DNA of 64,000 bases from an uncultured Bacteroidales bacterium (GTDB taxonomy: Bacteria; Bacteroidota; Bacteroidia; Bacteroidales; UBA932), in contig CASEBV010000012.1 in NCBI GenBank assembly GCA_949286415.1, positions 124,001-188,000 of the forward strand, written 5' to 3'. The position numbers were made by a program, and so were the translations under genes. The notes beneath the pieces are model-generated. The model made no database searches. It was not told the origin of the DNA and was given only the letters and a program-made list of their open reading frames with translations. Each line of letters opens with the position of its first letter. Positions within the stretch are counted from its first letter, which is position 1. Shown here piece after piece: positions 37,048-44,969 of the stretch.

Positions 37048-37087
37048 TGCGCCCGGTGGAGCTATAAACTTGCTTCCACCGGGCGCA
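37048..37087 (-). terminator. Terminator after the periplasmic thioredoxin gene
   Basis: TGCGCCCGGTGGA (37048-37060) pairs perfectly with TCCACCGGGCGCA (37075-37087). Read on the minus strand, the stem is followed by GTTTTGTAG, a moderate T tract. It lies 53 bases after the gene stop. Confidence 0.75.
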
Positions 37088-37139
37088 CTCTCTCTTCAGG
37101 CGTATTACCTTTCAGTCCTCAGCCGCGCTATTGCTGCAT

Positions 37140-37646
37140 CTACAGGAGGGCATCCTTGACCTTGGCCCTGAACTGTTCCTCCGGCATTGAGCCAACGGTT
37201 TTTACGGGCTCTCCTTCAACAGGTATCAGAAGGAACATCGGTATGGACCTGATGCCATAGCTTTTGGAAAGGTTTCTGGCATTGTCCACATTTACCTTGT
37301 AGACATTGATTTTCCCTTTGTAGTCAGAGGCAATCTTTTCAAGGACCGGGGACATCTGGCGGCAAGGCCCGCACCAGTCGGCATAGAAGTCCACGATTGC
37401 AGGCCTGTCACCGAGATATTTCCACTCTTCTGTGGTAAAATCCTCGACCATGGCCTTGTACTCATCCTCGGAGAGGAGGATGACTTTGCCTTCTTCTTGC
37501 TTTTCAACTGCTGCAGGAGCATTGCCTGTGCCTGTATTCCCGGCCGTGACGGTGCCTGCACTCATGTCATTGGCTGTCAATAGTCCGGCCAGCATTGCGG
37601 CAGCCGTCATGGCGGCATAAATTGAAGTCTTCATGATTGGCTTCAT
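37140..37646 (-). CDS. Exported thioredoxin-family protein
   Basis: 168 residues; an ATG four codons in (37634) is an equally good start. The signal peptide (KTSIYAAMTAAAMLAGLLTA) is followed by a low-complexity Gly/Thr/Ala stretch and a complete thioredoxin fold: VDFYADWCGPCRQMSPVLEKIA with the redox Cys pair, VYKVNVDNARNLSKSYGIRSIPMFLL with the cis-Pro. It acts in thiol-disulfide exchange outside the cytoplasm. An acidic insert of about 30 residues (EDEYKAMVEDFTTEEWKYLG) precedes the fold. It is 26 bases downstream of ferritin on the same strand, which suggests a shared oxidative-stress setting. Confidence 0.88.
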   Translation of the reverse strand: MKPIMKTSIYAAMTAAAMLAGLLTANDMSAGTVTAGNTGTGNAPAAVEKQEEGKVILLSEDEYKAMVEDFTTEEWKYLGDRPAIVDFYADWCGPCRQMSPVLEKIASDYKGKINVYKVNVDNARNLSKSYGIRSIPMFLLIPVEGEPVKTVGSMPEEQFRAKVKDALL

Positions 37647-37672
37647 TTTTCCGGATTATCTGTTTTCCCGGA

Positions 37673-38152
37673 TTATCTCTGGGCGAGTTGTGAGTCAATG
37701 AAGAAGAGTCCTGACTCGCCGGCTCTCTTGATTTTGGCGACGATGTCCGAAGCTGTGGCTTCTTCTTCTACCTGCTCTCTGACGAAGCCCCAGAGGAAAT
37801 CCTGGGATGCCTTGTCTTTTTCTGCTGAAGCTATGTCAACGAGGTCGTTGATGAGTTCCGAGACATGGCATTCGTGCTTGTACACATGCTCGAAGACTTC
37901 AAGCACACTGCCCCAGCCTGCAGGGACAACATCTATCATGCTGACCTTTGCCTCTCCGCCTCTCTTTATGAGGTAGTGGGCGAGTTCGTTCGCATGTTCT
38001 TTCTCTTCTTCGGACTGCTTCATCATCCAATGGGCGCATCCTGACCATCCCTCTTTCTCAAGGAAATATGACATCTGAAGGTAAAGGTTCGATGACCAAA
38101 GCTCAGCGGTAATCTGATCGTTGATGGCTTTCTGGAGTTTTTCTGTAATCAT
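37673..38152 (-). CDS. ftnA: Ferritin (non-haem, FtnA-like)
   Basis: 159 residues from MITEKLQKAIN, the usual bacterial ferritin start; the frame continues 49 codons upstream, but that stretch has no ferritin character and falls in the intergenic region. It stores iron as a 24-mer shell with a ferroxidase centre. Ligands appear in ITAELWSSNLYLQMSYF (Glu17-type), EEEKEHANELAHYL (Glu/His), EVFEHVYKHECHVSELI and EQVEEEATASDIV. Bacteroidales ferritins respond to iron and oxygen. The next gene downstream is the periplasmic thioredoxin. Confidence 0.95.
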   Translation of the reverse strand: MITEKLQKAINDQITAELWSSNLYLQMSYFLEKEGWSGCAHWMMKQSEEEKEHANELAHYLIKRGGEAKVSMIDVVPAGWGSVLEVFEHVYKHECHVSELINDLVDIASAEKDKASQDFLWGFVREQVEEEATASDIVAKIKRAGESGLFFIDSQLAQR

Positions 38153-38315
38153 GGTGTTAAAATTTAAATTGTTCTTTTTTAAAATTGTCCGTTTACTTTT
38201 CTCAGACAGCCTTCTGTCCGTCTGGGGCTCCGTTTCCGGCACCGGAACAGGGGGTCTGCAATTCCGATGCCGCCGGTTGTCCGATTGACATTTTGACATT
38301 AAATAAGTAAAATTG

Positions 38316-39563
38316 TCATGCCTCCCTGCCTCCGACGATTATCCTTGAAATATACGGCGTGTGGTGGCAGTAAGGGATGTATGCGAATGACGGGAGCGGC
38401 TTCGTGATGATGAGGTCGGCTCTCTTCCCGGCGGTGATTGAGCCTGAGAGATGGCTGACCCCCATCGCGTATGCCGTGTTGATGGTGCAGGCGTTGAATG
38501 CTTCTTCCGGAGTGAGCCTCATCTTGATGCATCCGAGGGCCATGACGAATCTCATGTCTCCTGACGGGGAGGACCCGGGGTTGAAGTCAGATGCCAATGC
38601 CAGGGCAAGGCCTGCACGGATGAATTCCTTGGCCCTGCCGTAGGGGAGGTTCGAGAAAAATGACGCTCCGGGGAGCATGGTCGGCATAGTGTGCCTGCTC
38701 TCCTTCAGGACTTGGATTTCGGCGTCCGTCGTCTGTTCAAGGTGGTCGACGGACAGGGCGTTGTGCTCTGCCCCGACCTGTACGCCTCCGGATACTGCAA
38801 GTTCATTGGCATGGATTTTCGGTGGGATTCCGTATCTTGCGGCTGCATCAAGGATTCTTCCGGTCTCTTCAGGAGTGAAGAATCCCTTGTCGCAGAAGAC
38901 ATCCACAAAGTCGGCGAGCCCTTCGGCCGCCACTGCCGGAATCATTTCGCGGCAGACCATGTCGACATATTCACTCTGTCTGCCTGCGTATGCCCTGCCC
39001 ACGGCATGCGCGCCGAGGAATGTGCTCCTGATTTCCATGGGGAAATCTTCTTTCAGCCGGCGGATGACACGCAGCATCTTCAGTTCATCTTCCGTAGTCA
39101 GGCCGTATCCGCTTTTGATTTCAATGCTTCCGGTCCCGGCTTTCATGACTTCTTCCGCACGCATGGCAGACTGCCTGTAGAGCTCGTCTTCGGAGGTTTC
39201 ATGCAGCAGGTCGGCCGAGTTGAGGATTCCTCCTCCGCGTGCGGCGATTTCTTCGTATGAGAGCCCGTCAATCTTGTCCCTGAATTCCCCGTCCCGGCAT
39301 CCTGCATACACTATATGAGTGTGCGAATCGCAGAATGACGGCAGGACAAATCCTCCTCCGGCGTCAATGACGGAATCAAAGGTGCCGCAGCAGGTGTCTT
39401 CAGCCTCGCCGGCAGGACCGAATGCCTCGATTTTGCCGTCCCTTAAGGTCATCCATGCGTTTTTCTGCGAGCCAACCCGGGACATTTCCTCCCCTTCCTT
39501 CTTTAGGACATTCTCGGGGAGGATTCCGAAGATTTCTCCTATGTTTTTTATAAGGGTTCTCAT
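38316..39563 (-). CDS. hutI: Imidazolonepropionase
   Basis: 415 residues, an amidohydrolase that opens imidazolone-5-propionate to N-formimino-glutamate, step three of histidine breakdown. SFCDSHTHIVYAG is the HxH metal site; GTGSIEIKSGYGL, HANELAVSGGVQVG and LALASDFNPGSSPSGD supply the other metal and substrate residues. It is the last gene of the hut run (ftcD-hutU-hutH-hutI), 12 bases after the hutH stop. The 163-base gap before ferritin holds no gene and no convincing terminator. Confidence 0.96.
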   Translation of the reverse strand: MRTLIKNIGEIFGILPENVLKKEGEEMSRVGSQKNAWMTLRDGKIEAFGPAGEAEDTCCGTFDSVIDAGGGFVLPSFCDSHTHIVYAGCRDGEFRDKIDGLSYEEIAARGGGILNSADLLHETSEDELYRQSAMRAEEVMKAGTGSIEIKSGYGLTTEDELKMLRVIRRLKEDFPMEIRSTFLGAHAVGRAYAGRQSEYVDMVCREMIPAVAAEGLADFVDVFCDKGFFTPEETGRILDAAARYGIPPKIHANELAVSGGVQVGAEHNALSVDHLEQTTDAEIQVLKESRHTMPTMLPGASFFSNLPYGRAKEFIRAGLALALASDFNPGSSPSGDMRFVMALGCIKMRLTPEEAFNACTINTAYAMGVSHLSGSITAGKRADLIITKPLPSFAYIPYCHHTPYISRIIVGGREA

Positions 39564-39575
39564 CAGCTTCGGTGT

Positions 39576-41078
39576 CTACAGATTGAACGGCACCAGATTG
39601 TATTCCCGGAGGAATCTGATTGTCTTTTCAATCAGAGGGTGCATGTACTGGTCGTCGCTGATGAACGGGACTTCCTTGCGGTAATGGGCGAAGATTTTCT
39701 CGATTGTCCATGATGAACGGAGCGGCCTGCGGAATTCCAGGGCCTGGGCGGCGTTCATCAGTTCGATTGCGAGGACGCGCTCGGTGTTGTTGATGACCCT
39801 GACGAGTTTGGTGGCGGCGTTGGCGCCCATGCTCACATGGTCTTCCTGCCCCTGTGACGACGGAATCGAGTCCACCGAGGCCGGGGTGCAGAGCCCTTTG
39901 TTCTGGCTGACGATGGAGGCCGCTGTGTACTGCGGAATCATGAAGCCGCTGTTGAGGCCGGGATTGGCGACGAGGAAGGACGGAAGCTCCCTCTGTCCGG
40001 AAATCAGCCTGTAGATTCTTCTCTCTGAGATGCTCGCAAGCTCGCTCATGGCGATGGCGAGGAAATCCAGTGGCAGGGCAATCGGTTCCCCGTGGAAGTT
40101 TCCGGCGGAAATAATGAGGTCTTCGTCAGGGAATACGGTAGGATTGTCCGTCGCGCTGTTGATTTCGGTCTCCAGTACGGACTTGACATAGCGGAGGGTG
40201 TCTTTGACTGCCCCGTGGACCTGCGGAATGCATCTGAAGGAATAAGGGTCCTGGACATGCTCTTTCTTGCGGCTGATGATTTCGCTGCCGTCCAGAAGCT
40301 CGAGGATGCGCGCCGCCGTGTCCGCCTGCCCCTTGTGCGGGCGGACTGCATGGACCTGAGGGTAGAAAGGTTCGATTCGTCCGTCGAAGGCGTCCAGTGA
40401 CATGGCTGCAATCCTGTCTGCCCATTCGGAGAGCCTTTCACATTTGATGACGGCCCAGATGCCGTGTGCGCTCATGAACTGTGTGCCGTTCAGTAGGGCA
40501 AGGCCTTCTTTGGACTGCAGCCTTATCGGTTCCCAGCCGAGTTCAGCCCATACTTCTGCGGCCGGCCTTGTCTGTCCTTTCCAGTCCACTTCGCCGAGTC
40601 CGATGAGGGGAAGCGACATGTGGGCGAGGGGGGCAAGGTCTCCGGATGCGCCGAGCGAGCCCTGCTGATATATCACCGGCAGTACATCGTTGTTGAACAT
40701 GTCCACAAGTCTCTGTATGGTCTGCAGCTGTACTCCGGAGTTTCCGTATGCAAGCGACTGGATTTTCAGCAGAAGTATCAGCCGGACAATTTCCGGAGCC
40801 ACTTTCTCTCCGGTGCCGCAGGCGTGCGACATGACAAGGTTGTGCTGGAGGGCAGAAAGGTCGTCTTCCGGGATTGTTATGTTGCAGAGCGAGCCGAAGC
40901 CGGTGGTCACGCCGTAGACCGGCCTGTCCATGTCCTCCATCTTGGAGTCGAGGTATTCCCTGCACTTGATGATGGCCTGCCTGGATTCTTCACTGATTTC
41001 CAGCTGGTACCCCTTGAAGAGTATTTCCTTGATTCTGTCTGTCGAGAGTCTTCTGTTCGATATCTGGTGTATCATCAT
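39576..41078 (-). CDS. hutH: Histidine ammonia-lyase
   Basis: About 500 residues from the MMIHQISNRRL start. The frame runs further upstream to an ATG at 41135, adding 19 residues (SRQYIL/SRQHIL/SRQYMM) encoded by three 18-bp tandem repeats; this extension is not typical of the family. The enzyme removes ammonia from histidine to give urocanate. The MIO cofactor forms from the Ala-Ser-Gly of QQGSLGASGDLAPLAH. VYGVTTGFG (Tyr and Thr) and QDPYSFRCIPQVHG complete the active site. It is cytoplasmic and a tetramer in the family. Confidence 0.96.
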   Translation of the reverse strand: MMIHQISNRRLSTDRIKEILFKGYQLEISEESRQAIIKCREYLDSKMEDMDRPVYGVTTGFGSLCNITIPEDDLSALQHNLVMSHACGTGEKVAPEIVRLILLLKIQSLAYGNSGVQLQTIQRLVDMFNNDVLPVIYQQGSLGASGDLAPLAHMSLPLIGLGEVDWKGQTRPAAEVWAELGWEPIRLQSKEGLALLNGTQFMSAHGIWAVIKCERLSEWADRIAAMSLDAFDGRIEPFYPQVHAVRPHKGQADTAARILELLDGSEIISRKKEHVQDPYSFRCIPQVHGAVKDTLRYVKSVLETEINSATDNPTVFPDEDLIISAGNFHGEPIALPLDFLAIAMSELASISERRIYRLISGQRELPSFLVANPGLNSGFMIPQYTAASIVSQNKGLCTPASVDSIPSSQGQEDHVSMGANAATKLVRVINNTERVLAIELMNAAQALEFRRPLRSSWTIEKIFAHYRKEVPFISDDQYMHPLIEKTIRFLREYNLVPFNL

Positions 41079-41080
41079 GT

Positions 41081-41134
41081 ATTGTCTTGATAAAATGTGT
41101 TGTCGGGATAAAATATATTGTCTTGATGAATTCA
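41081..41134. repeat. Three 18-bp tandem repeats at the hutH 5' end
   Basis: On the plus strand: ATTGTCTTGATAAAATGT, GTTGTCGGGATAAAATAT and ATTGTCTTGATGAATTCA. They lie immediately upstream of the likely hutH start and inside the possible N-terminal extension. They may be regulator sites or a translated repeat; the 18-bp period keeps the frame. Confidence 0.8.
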
Positions 41135-41156
41135 AATGATGCTGAGCTGTCCCATG

Positions 41157-43211
41157 TCATTCCCGGCAGTCTGCGGAAGATGCGCCGGAAATGGCCTGCC
41201 TCACGAGGTCTTCGTCCGCGAGGTTCGGCATTGTCACTCGCAGTCCCGGGGTGCGCTCCATCTCGCGCTGAATCGAGTGCATTGCTCCTTCGTTGCGGGC
41301 CCAGCTCCTGCGGGCGATGCCGTTGTTCACATCCCAGAACAGCATTTCGCGGATGTGTCTTGCGGAGTCTTCGGATCCGTCTATTACCATGCCGAAGCCG
41401 CCGTTGATGACTTCACCCCAGCCTACTCCGCCGCCGTTGTGCAGGGATACCCATGTCGCGCCCCGGAACGAGTCCCCGATTACATTCTGGACAGCCATGT
41501 CTGCCGTGCGGTTGGAGCCGTCGTAGATGTTGGATGTCTCCCGGAACGGAGAGTCTGTGCCGGATACGTCGTGGTGGTCGCGGCCGAGCACGACCGGCCC
41601 CCTGAGTTCCTTTCTGGCTATGGCTTCGTTGAAGGCAAGGGCTATCCTTGTCCTGCCCTCGCAGTCCGCATAGAGGATTCTGGCCTGGGAGCCGACCACA
41701 AGATTGTTTCTCCCGGCCTCTTCTATCCAGTGTATGTTGTCTTCCATCTGGCCTCTGATTTCCTCCGGCGCGTGGGCTGCGGTCTCTTTCATGGCCTTTA
41801 CTGCCAGTTCGTCCGTCTTCCTGAGGTCTTCCGGGTCCTGGGACATGCACACCCAGCGGAACGGGCCGAAGCCATAGTCGAAGAAGAGGGGACCCATGAT
41901 GTCCTGGACATAGGAAGGATATATGAAAGTGCCGTCGGGCTTCACGATGTCTGCCCCGGCGCGTGATGCTTCAAGCAGGAAGGCATTGCCGTAGTCGAAG
42001 AAATACATTCCCTTGGCTGTAAGCCTGCCTATGGCGGCGGCCTGTCTCCTGAGGGATGCCCTGACGCATTCCTTGAATCTCTCCGGCTCCGCGGCCATCA
42101 TCTTCCTTGATTCCTCGTATGTGTATCCTGCAGGATAATATCCTCCTGCCCACGGGTTGTGGAGGGAGGTCTGGTCTGAGCCGAGGTCCACACGGATGTC
42201 TTCTTCCCCGAGCCTTTCCCAGAGGTCCACTATGTTGCCCTGATAGGCGAGGGAGACGGTCTCCTTTTCCGAGCAGGCCTTCCTGATGCGCGGGATGAGT
42301 TCGTCAAGGGATTCATGGATTTCATCGACCCATCCCTGCTCAAATCTTTTTCTCGCGGCCAGTGGGTTTATTTCCGCCGTGACGCTCACTACTCCGGAGA
42401 TGTTGCCCGCCTTCGGCTGCGCGCCCGACATTCCGCCGAGCCCGGATGTCACGAAGAGCATCCCCTTCATGTTGTCCCTTGTCGCCGGGATGCCCCTTTT
42501 GCGCAGCTGCATCCTGGCTGCGTTCATCACCGTTATTGTAGTCCCGTGCACTATTCCCTGAGGGCCTATGTACATGTAGGATCCGGCTGTCATCTGCCCG
42601 TACTGCGACACTCCGAGGGCATTCATCCTCTCCCAGTCATCCTGTTTGGAATAGTTCGGGATGACCATGCCGTTGGTGACAATCACCCTCGGGGCATCCC
42701 TGTGGCTCGGGAAAAGTCCAAGGGGATGGCCCGAGTACATTACGAGGGTCTGCGTGTCGGTCATTTCCGACAGGTAGCGCATTGCCAGCCTGTACTGTGC
42801 CCAGTTCTGGAAGACGGCCCCGTTGCCCCCGTATGTTATGAGCTCGTGAGGATGCTGTGCCACACGCGGGTCCAGATTGTTCTGTATCATGGCCATGATG
42901 GCCGCGGCCTGGCGGCATTTTGCCGGATACATGTCAATCGGGCGGGCATACATCTCATAGTCCGGACGGAATCTGTACATGTAGATTCTGCCGTAGGTCT
43001 TGAGCTCGCGGGCGAATTCCTCCGCAAGGACTGCATGGTGCTTCCGGGGAAAATATCTCAGCGCATTCCTGACGGCGAGGACTTTCTCTTCTTCCGTGAG
43101 GATGTCCTTGCGCACTGGGGCATGGTTTATTTCATTGTCGTAAGGCTTCGGTTCCGGGAGGATGTCCGGAATGCCTTCGGCGACCGCTTGCCTGAATTCT
43201 TCTGTATTCAT
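41157..43211 (-). CDS. hutU: Urocanate hydratase (long form)
   Basis: 684 residues, against about 555 in the Bacillus/Pseudomonas enzyme; the long form is the one seen in many Bacteroidota. It adds water to urocanate with tightly bound NAD+ to give imidazolone propionate. TSGLGGMSGAQPKAGN holds the NAD-binding Gly-rich turn and YMYIGPQGIVHGT the substrate side. DLGSDQTSLHNPWAGGYYPAG, GPFRWVCMSQDPEDL and SLHNGGGVGWGEVINGGFG are further family blocks. The extra length is mostly N-terminal and in spacer segments. It is co-transcribed with ftcD, 6 bases upstream. Confidence 0.95.
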   Translation of the reverse strand: MNTEEFRQAVAEGIPDILPEPKPYDNEINHAPVRKDILTEEEKVLAVRNALRYFPRKHHAVLAEEFARELKTYGRIYMYRFRPDYEMYARPIDMYPAKCRQAAAIMAMIQNNLDPRVAQHPHELITYGGNGAVFQNWAQYRLAMRYLSEMTDTQTLVMYSGHPLGLFPSHRDAPRVIVTNGMVIPNYSKQDDWERMNALGVSQYGQMTAGSYMYIGPQGIVHGTTITVMNAARMQLRKRGIPATRDNMKGMLFVTSGLGGMSGAQPKAGNISGVVSVTAEINPLAARKRFEQGWVDEIHESLDELIPRIRKACSEKETVSLAYQGNIVDLWERLGEEDIRVDLGSDQTSLHNPWAGGYYPAGYTYEESRKMMAAEPERFKECVRASLRRQAAAIGRLTAKGMYFFDYGNAFLLEASRAGADIVKPDGTFIYPSYVQDIMGPLFFDYGFGPFRWVCMSQDPEDLRKTDELAVKAMKETAAHAPEEIRGQMEDNIHWIEEAGRNNLVVGSQARILYADCEGRTRIALAFNEAIARKELRGPVVLGRDHHDVSGTDSPFRETSNIYDGSNRTADMAVQNVIGDSFRGATWVSLHNGGGVGWGEVINGGFGMVIDGSEDSARHIREMLFWDVNNGIARRSWARNEGAMHSIQREMERTPGLRVTMPNLADEDLVRQAISGASSADCRE

Positions 43212-43217
43212 GTCGGA

Positions 43218-44924
43218 TTATTTTATTTTCCCGTCGACTATATCCAATATTTCCTTTTCAAGTCTTGCCGCTTCCGCCGCAAGAGCCGCTGCCTCGTCCG
43301 CAAGCCTGTCCGCTTCTGCCTTGTCGGAAAGCCCGGCCGCGTTGATGCGGACATTGAGTCCGGCGCCGAGTACGGCGCTTCTTGTGGCAAGTGCTCCCAC
43401 TCCGGCATCGGACACCGAGTTCGGATTGCCTTCGAGGGCCATGCATTTCAGCAGAGGAAATGCCTTTACGGCCGTGCGCATTGTCTTCAGGGGAACTTCC
43501 GCAGCATATCTTGTGGCTTTCTCGATGGCTGCCTTCCTTTCTTCGGCTTCTTCAGGCGTGCCCTTCGGAAGAGCATATGCCGCCATTATGCCGTTGAATG
43601 CGGCTGTATCTTCGTCCACAAGGGCAAGTAGGTCCTTCAGCGCGGCCTGGCCCTGCTGCGCAAGGTCGGAGAATTCTTTCCATCTGTCGTCCCATCCCGG
43701 CTTGTGGGCCGAAAGGTTTGCGACCATTGTGCCGAGTGCGGCGCCGAGAGCCCCCATATAAGCGGAGACAGACCCTCCTCCCGGGGCAGGGGATTCCGAT
43801 GCAGTCTCTTCGGCGAAGTCCCTGCATGTCATTCTTATCAGCTTTTCTCTGGCAGCCAGCTCCTTGTCGTCTTCCATCATGTATTCGATGACCTTTTCCC
43901 TCGGGTTGAACGGCCTGAGGTCATCGAGGCCCATGGACTTGACGGCTATCCGTATTATTTCTTCTTCGGAGATGCCGGTGGAGCGGTGCTGTTTCTCAAG
44001 GAAATATTTCCCTGCATCGATGAGTGACCGCTTCGGGATCAGCCCGACGATTTCGGTGCCTGTCACGCGGAGCCCCCTCGCTTGGGCAGCCCGGCAGACT
44101 TCATCGAACGCCTTGTGCAGGGGAGTGGCATTGATGTCTGTGATGTTCATCGACACCTGGGCGATGCCGTATTCGTCTATGTACCATCCAATGGCCTTGC
44201 ATCCCTTGAGGGTGCCCGGTATCATTACCGTCTTGCCGTCGGCGTCTTTGACAATTTTTCCCGTAATCGGGTTGCCTTCCCTCTTCGGGCGGCCTTTTTC
44301 CCTCACATCGAATGCCACTGCATTGGCGCGCCGCGTCGAGGTGGTGTTGAGGTTGAAGTTGACGGCTATGAGAAAGTCCCTTGCCCCCACATTCGATGCT
44401 CCTGACAATGCCGCCTTCTCCGTGAATTGTCCGGGACCGAAGTCCGGGGCCTTGTCCGGCGAAGACATTTTTTCCGGCAATGCCTCATATTCTCCGGCCC
44501 TGCAGACGGCGAGGTTCTTCCTTTCCGGCCTGAAGGCCGCCGCCTCGTAGCAGTAGCACGGGATGCCGAGTTCATTCCAGATGCGTTCCGCCAGTTTTCT
44601 GGCGAGTGTGGCGCATTCTTCAAGCGTGATTCCGGAGACGGGTATGAGGGGGAGCACATCGGTGGCTCCGGAGCGCGGATGGGCTCCGTGGTGAAGTCTC
44701 ATGTCAATGAGTTCGCCAGCCCTCTTCACTCCGCGGAAGGCCGCCTCGACGACGGATTCGGGCTCTCCCACGAATGTGACGACAGTCCTGTTGGTCGCCT
44801 CTCCCGGGTCGACATTCAGTATCCTGACGCCTCCTGATTTTTCTATCGCTTCTGTTATTGACCTGATGGTTTCCTTGTTGCGTCCTTCGCTGAAATTAGG
44901 GACGCATTCTATGATTCTTTTCAT
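43218..44924 (-). CDS. ftcD: Bifunctional glutamate formimidoyltransferase / formimidoyl-THF cyclodeaminase
   Basis: 568 residues from ATG at 44924; a TTG two codons earlier is less likely. The N-terminal two thirds (about 1-330) transfers the formimino group from formimino-glutamate to tetrahydrofolate: VPNFSEGRN and the catalytic HHGAHPRSGATDVLP. The C-terminal third is the cyclodeaminase, with SPAPGGGSVSAYMGALGAALG, which releases ammonia and gives 5,10-methenyl-THF. Both activities are in one chain, as in mammals, so there is no separate fchA. This is the last step of the glutamate-yielding histidine pathway and replaces HutG. It is the first gene of the hut run. Confidence 0.95.
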   Translation of the reverse strand: MKRIIECVPNFSEGRNKETIRSITEAIEKSGGVRILNVDPGEATNRTVVTFVGEPESVVEAAFRGVKRAGELIDMRLHHGAHPRSGATDVLPLIPVSGITLEECATLARKLAERIWNELGIPCYCYEAAAFRPERKNLAVCRAGEYEALPEKMSSPDKAPDFGPGQFTEKAALSGASNVGARDFLIAVNFNLNTTSTRRANAVAFDVREKGRPKREGNPITGKIVKDADGKTVMIPGTLKGCKAIGWYIDEYGIAQVSMNITDINATPLHKAFDEVCRAAQARGLRVTGTEIVGLIPKRSLIDAGKYFLEKQHRSTGISEEEIIRIAVKSMGLDDLRPFNPREKVIEYMMEDDKELAAREKLIRMTCRDFAEETASESPAPGGGSVSAYMGALGAALGTMVANLSAHKPGWDDRWKEFSDLAQQGQAALKDLLALVDEDTAAFNGIMAAYALPKGTPEEAEERKAAIEKATRYAAEVPLKTMRTAVKAFPLLKCMALEGNPNSVSDAGVGALATRSAVLGAGLNVRINAAGLSDKAEADRLADEAAALAAEAARLEKEILDIVDGKIK

Positions 44925-44969
44925 TGCCAATGTCTTTTTCAGGGACCGGTGTCGCTTCCCGGTCCCGGT

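Larger units (their letters stand above)
36901..37087. repeat. Intergenic palindrome/terminator repeat, copy C (fullest copy)
   Basis: The stretch holds two CGCGCCCGGTGGA arms (36902 and 36942) with one matching right arm, then AAAAGTGTGCCTGAT, the palindrome GGCATTTTCAAAATGCC (37006-37022), CGACGGGCGTG and a second GC-rich stem (37048-37087). The palindrome is thus framed by two terminators facing opposite genes. Confidence 0.75.

Noticed and set aside
38153..38299. 49-codon N-terminal extension of ferritin
   Set aside because: Ferritin homology begins at MITEKLQ; the extension is Arg/Pro-rich and not ferritin-like.
1120..41134. Possible CRISPR arrays at the tandem repeat sites
   Set aside because: Repeats are 17-33 bp direct repeats with no unique spacers of constant length and no cas genes.
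42315..43631. 438-codon frame on the plus strand opposite hutU/ftcD
   Set aside because: Antisense shadow of two certain genes; no domain and no start signal.
44940..44965. GGGACCGG/CCGGTCCC hairpin between the DUF1015 gene and ftcD
   Set aside because: No T tract follows on the minus strand, so it does not qualify as a terminator for either gene.
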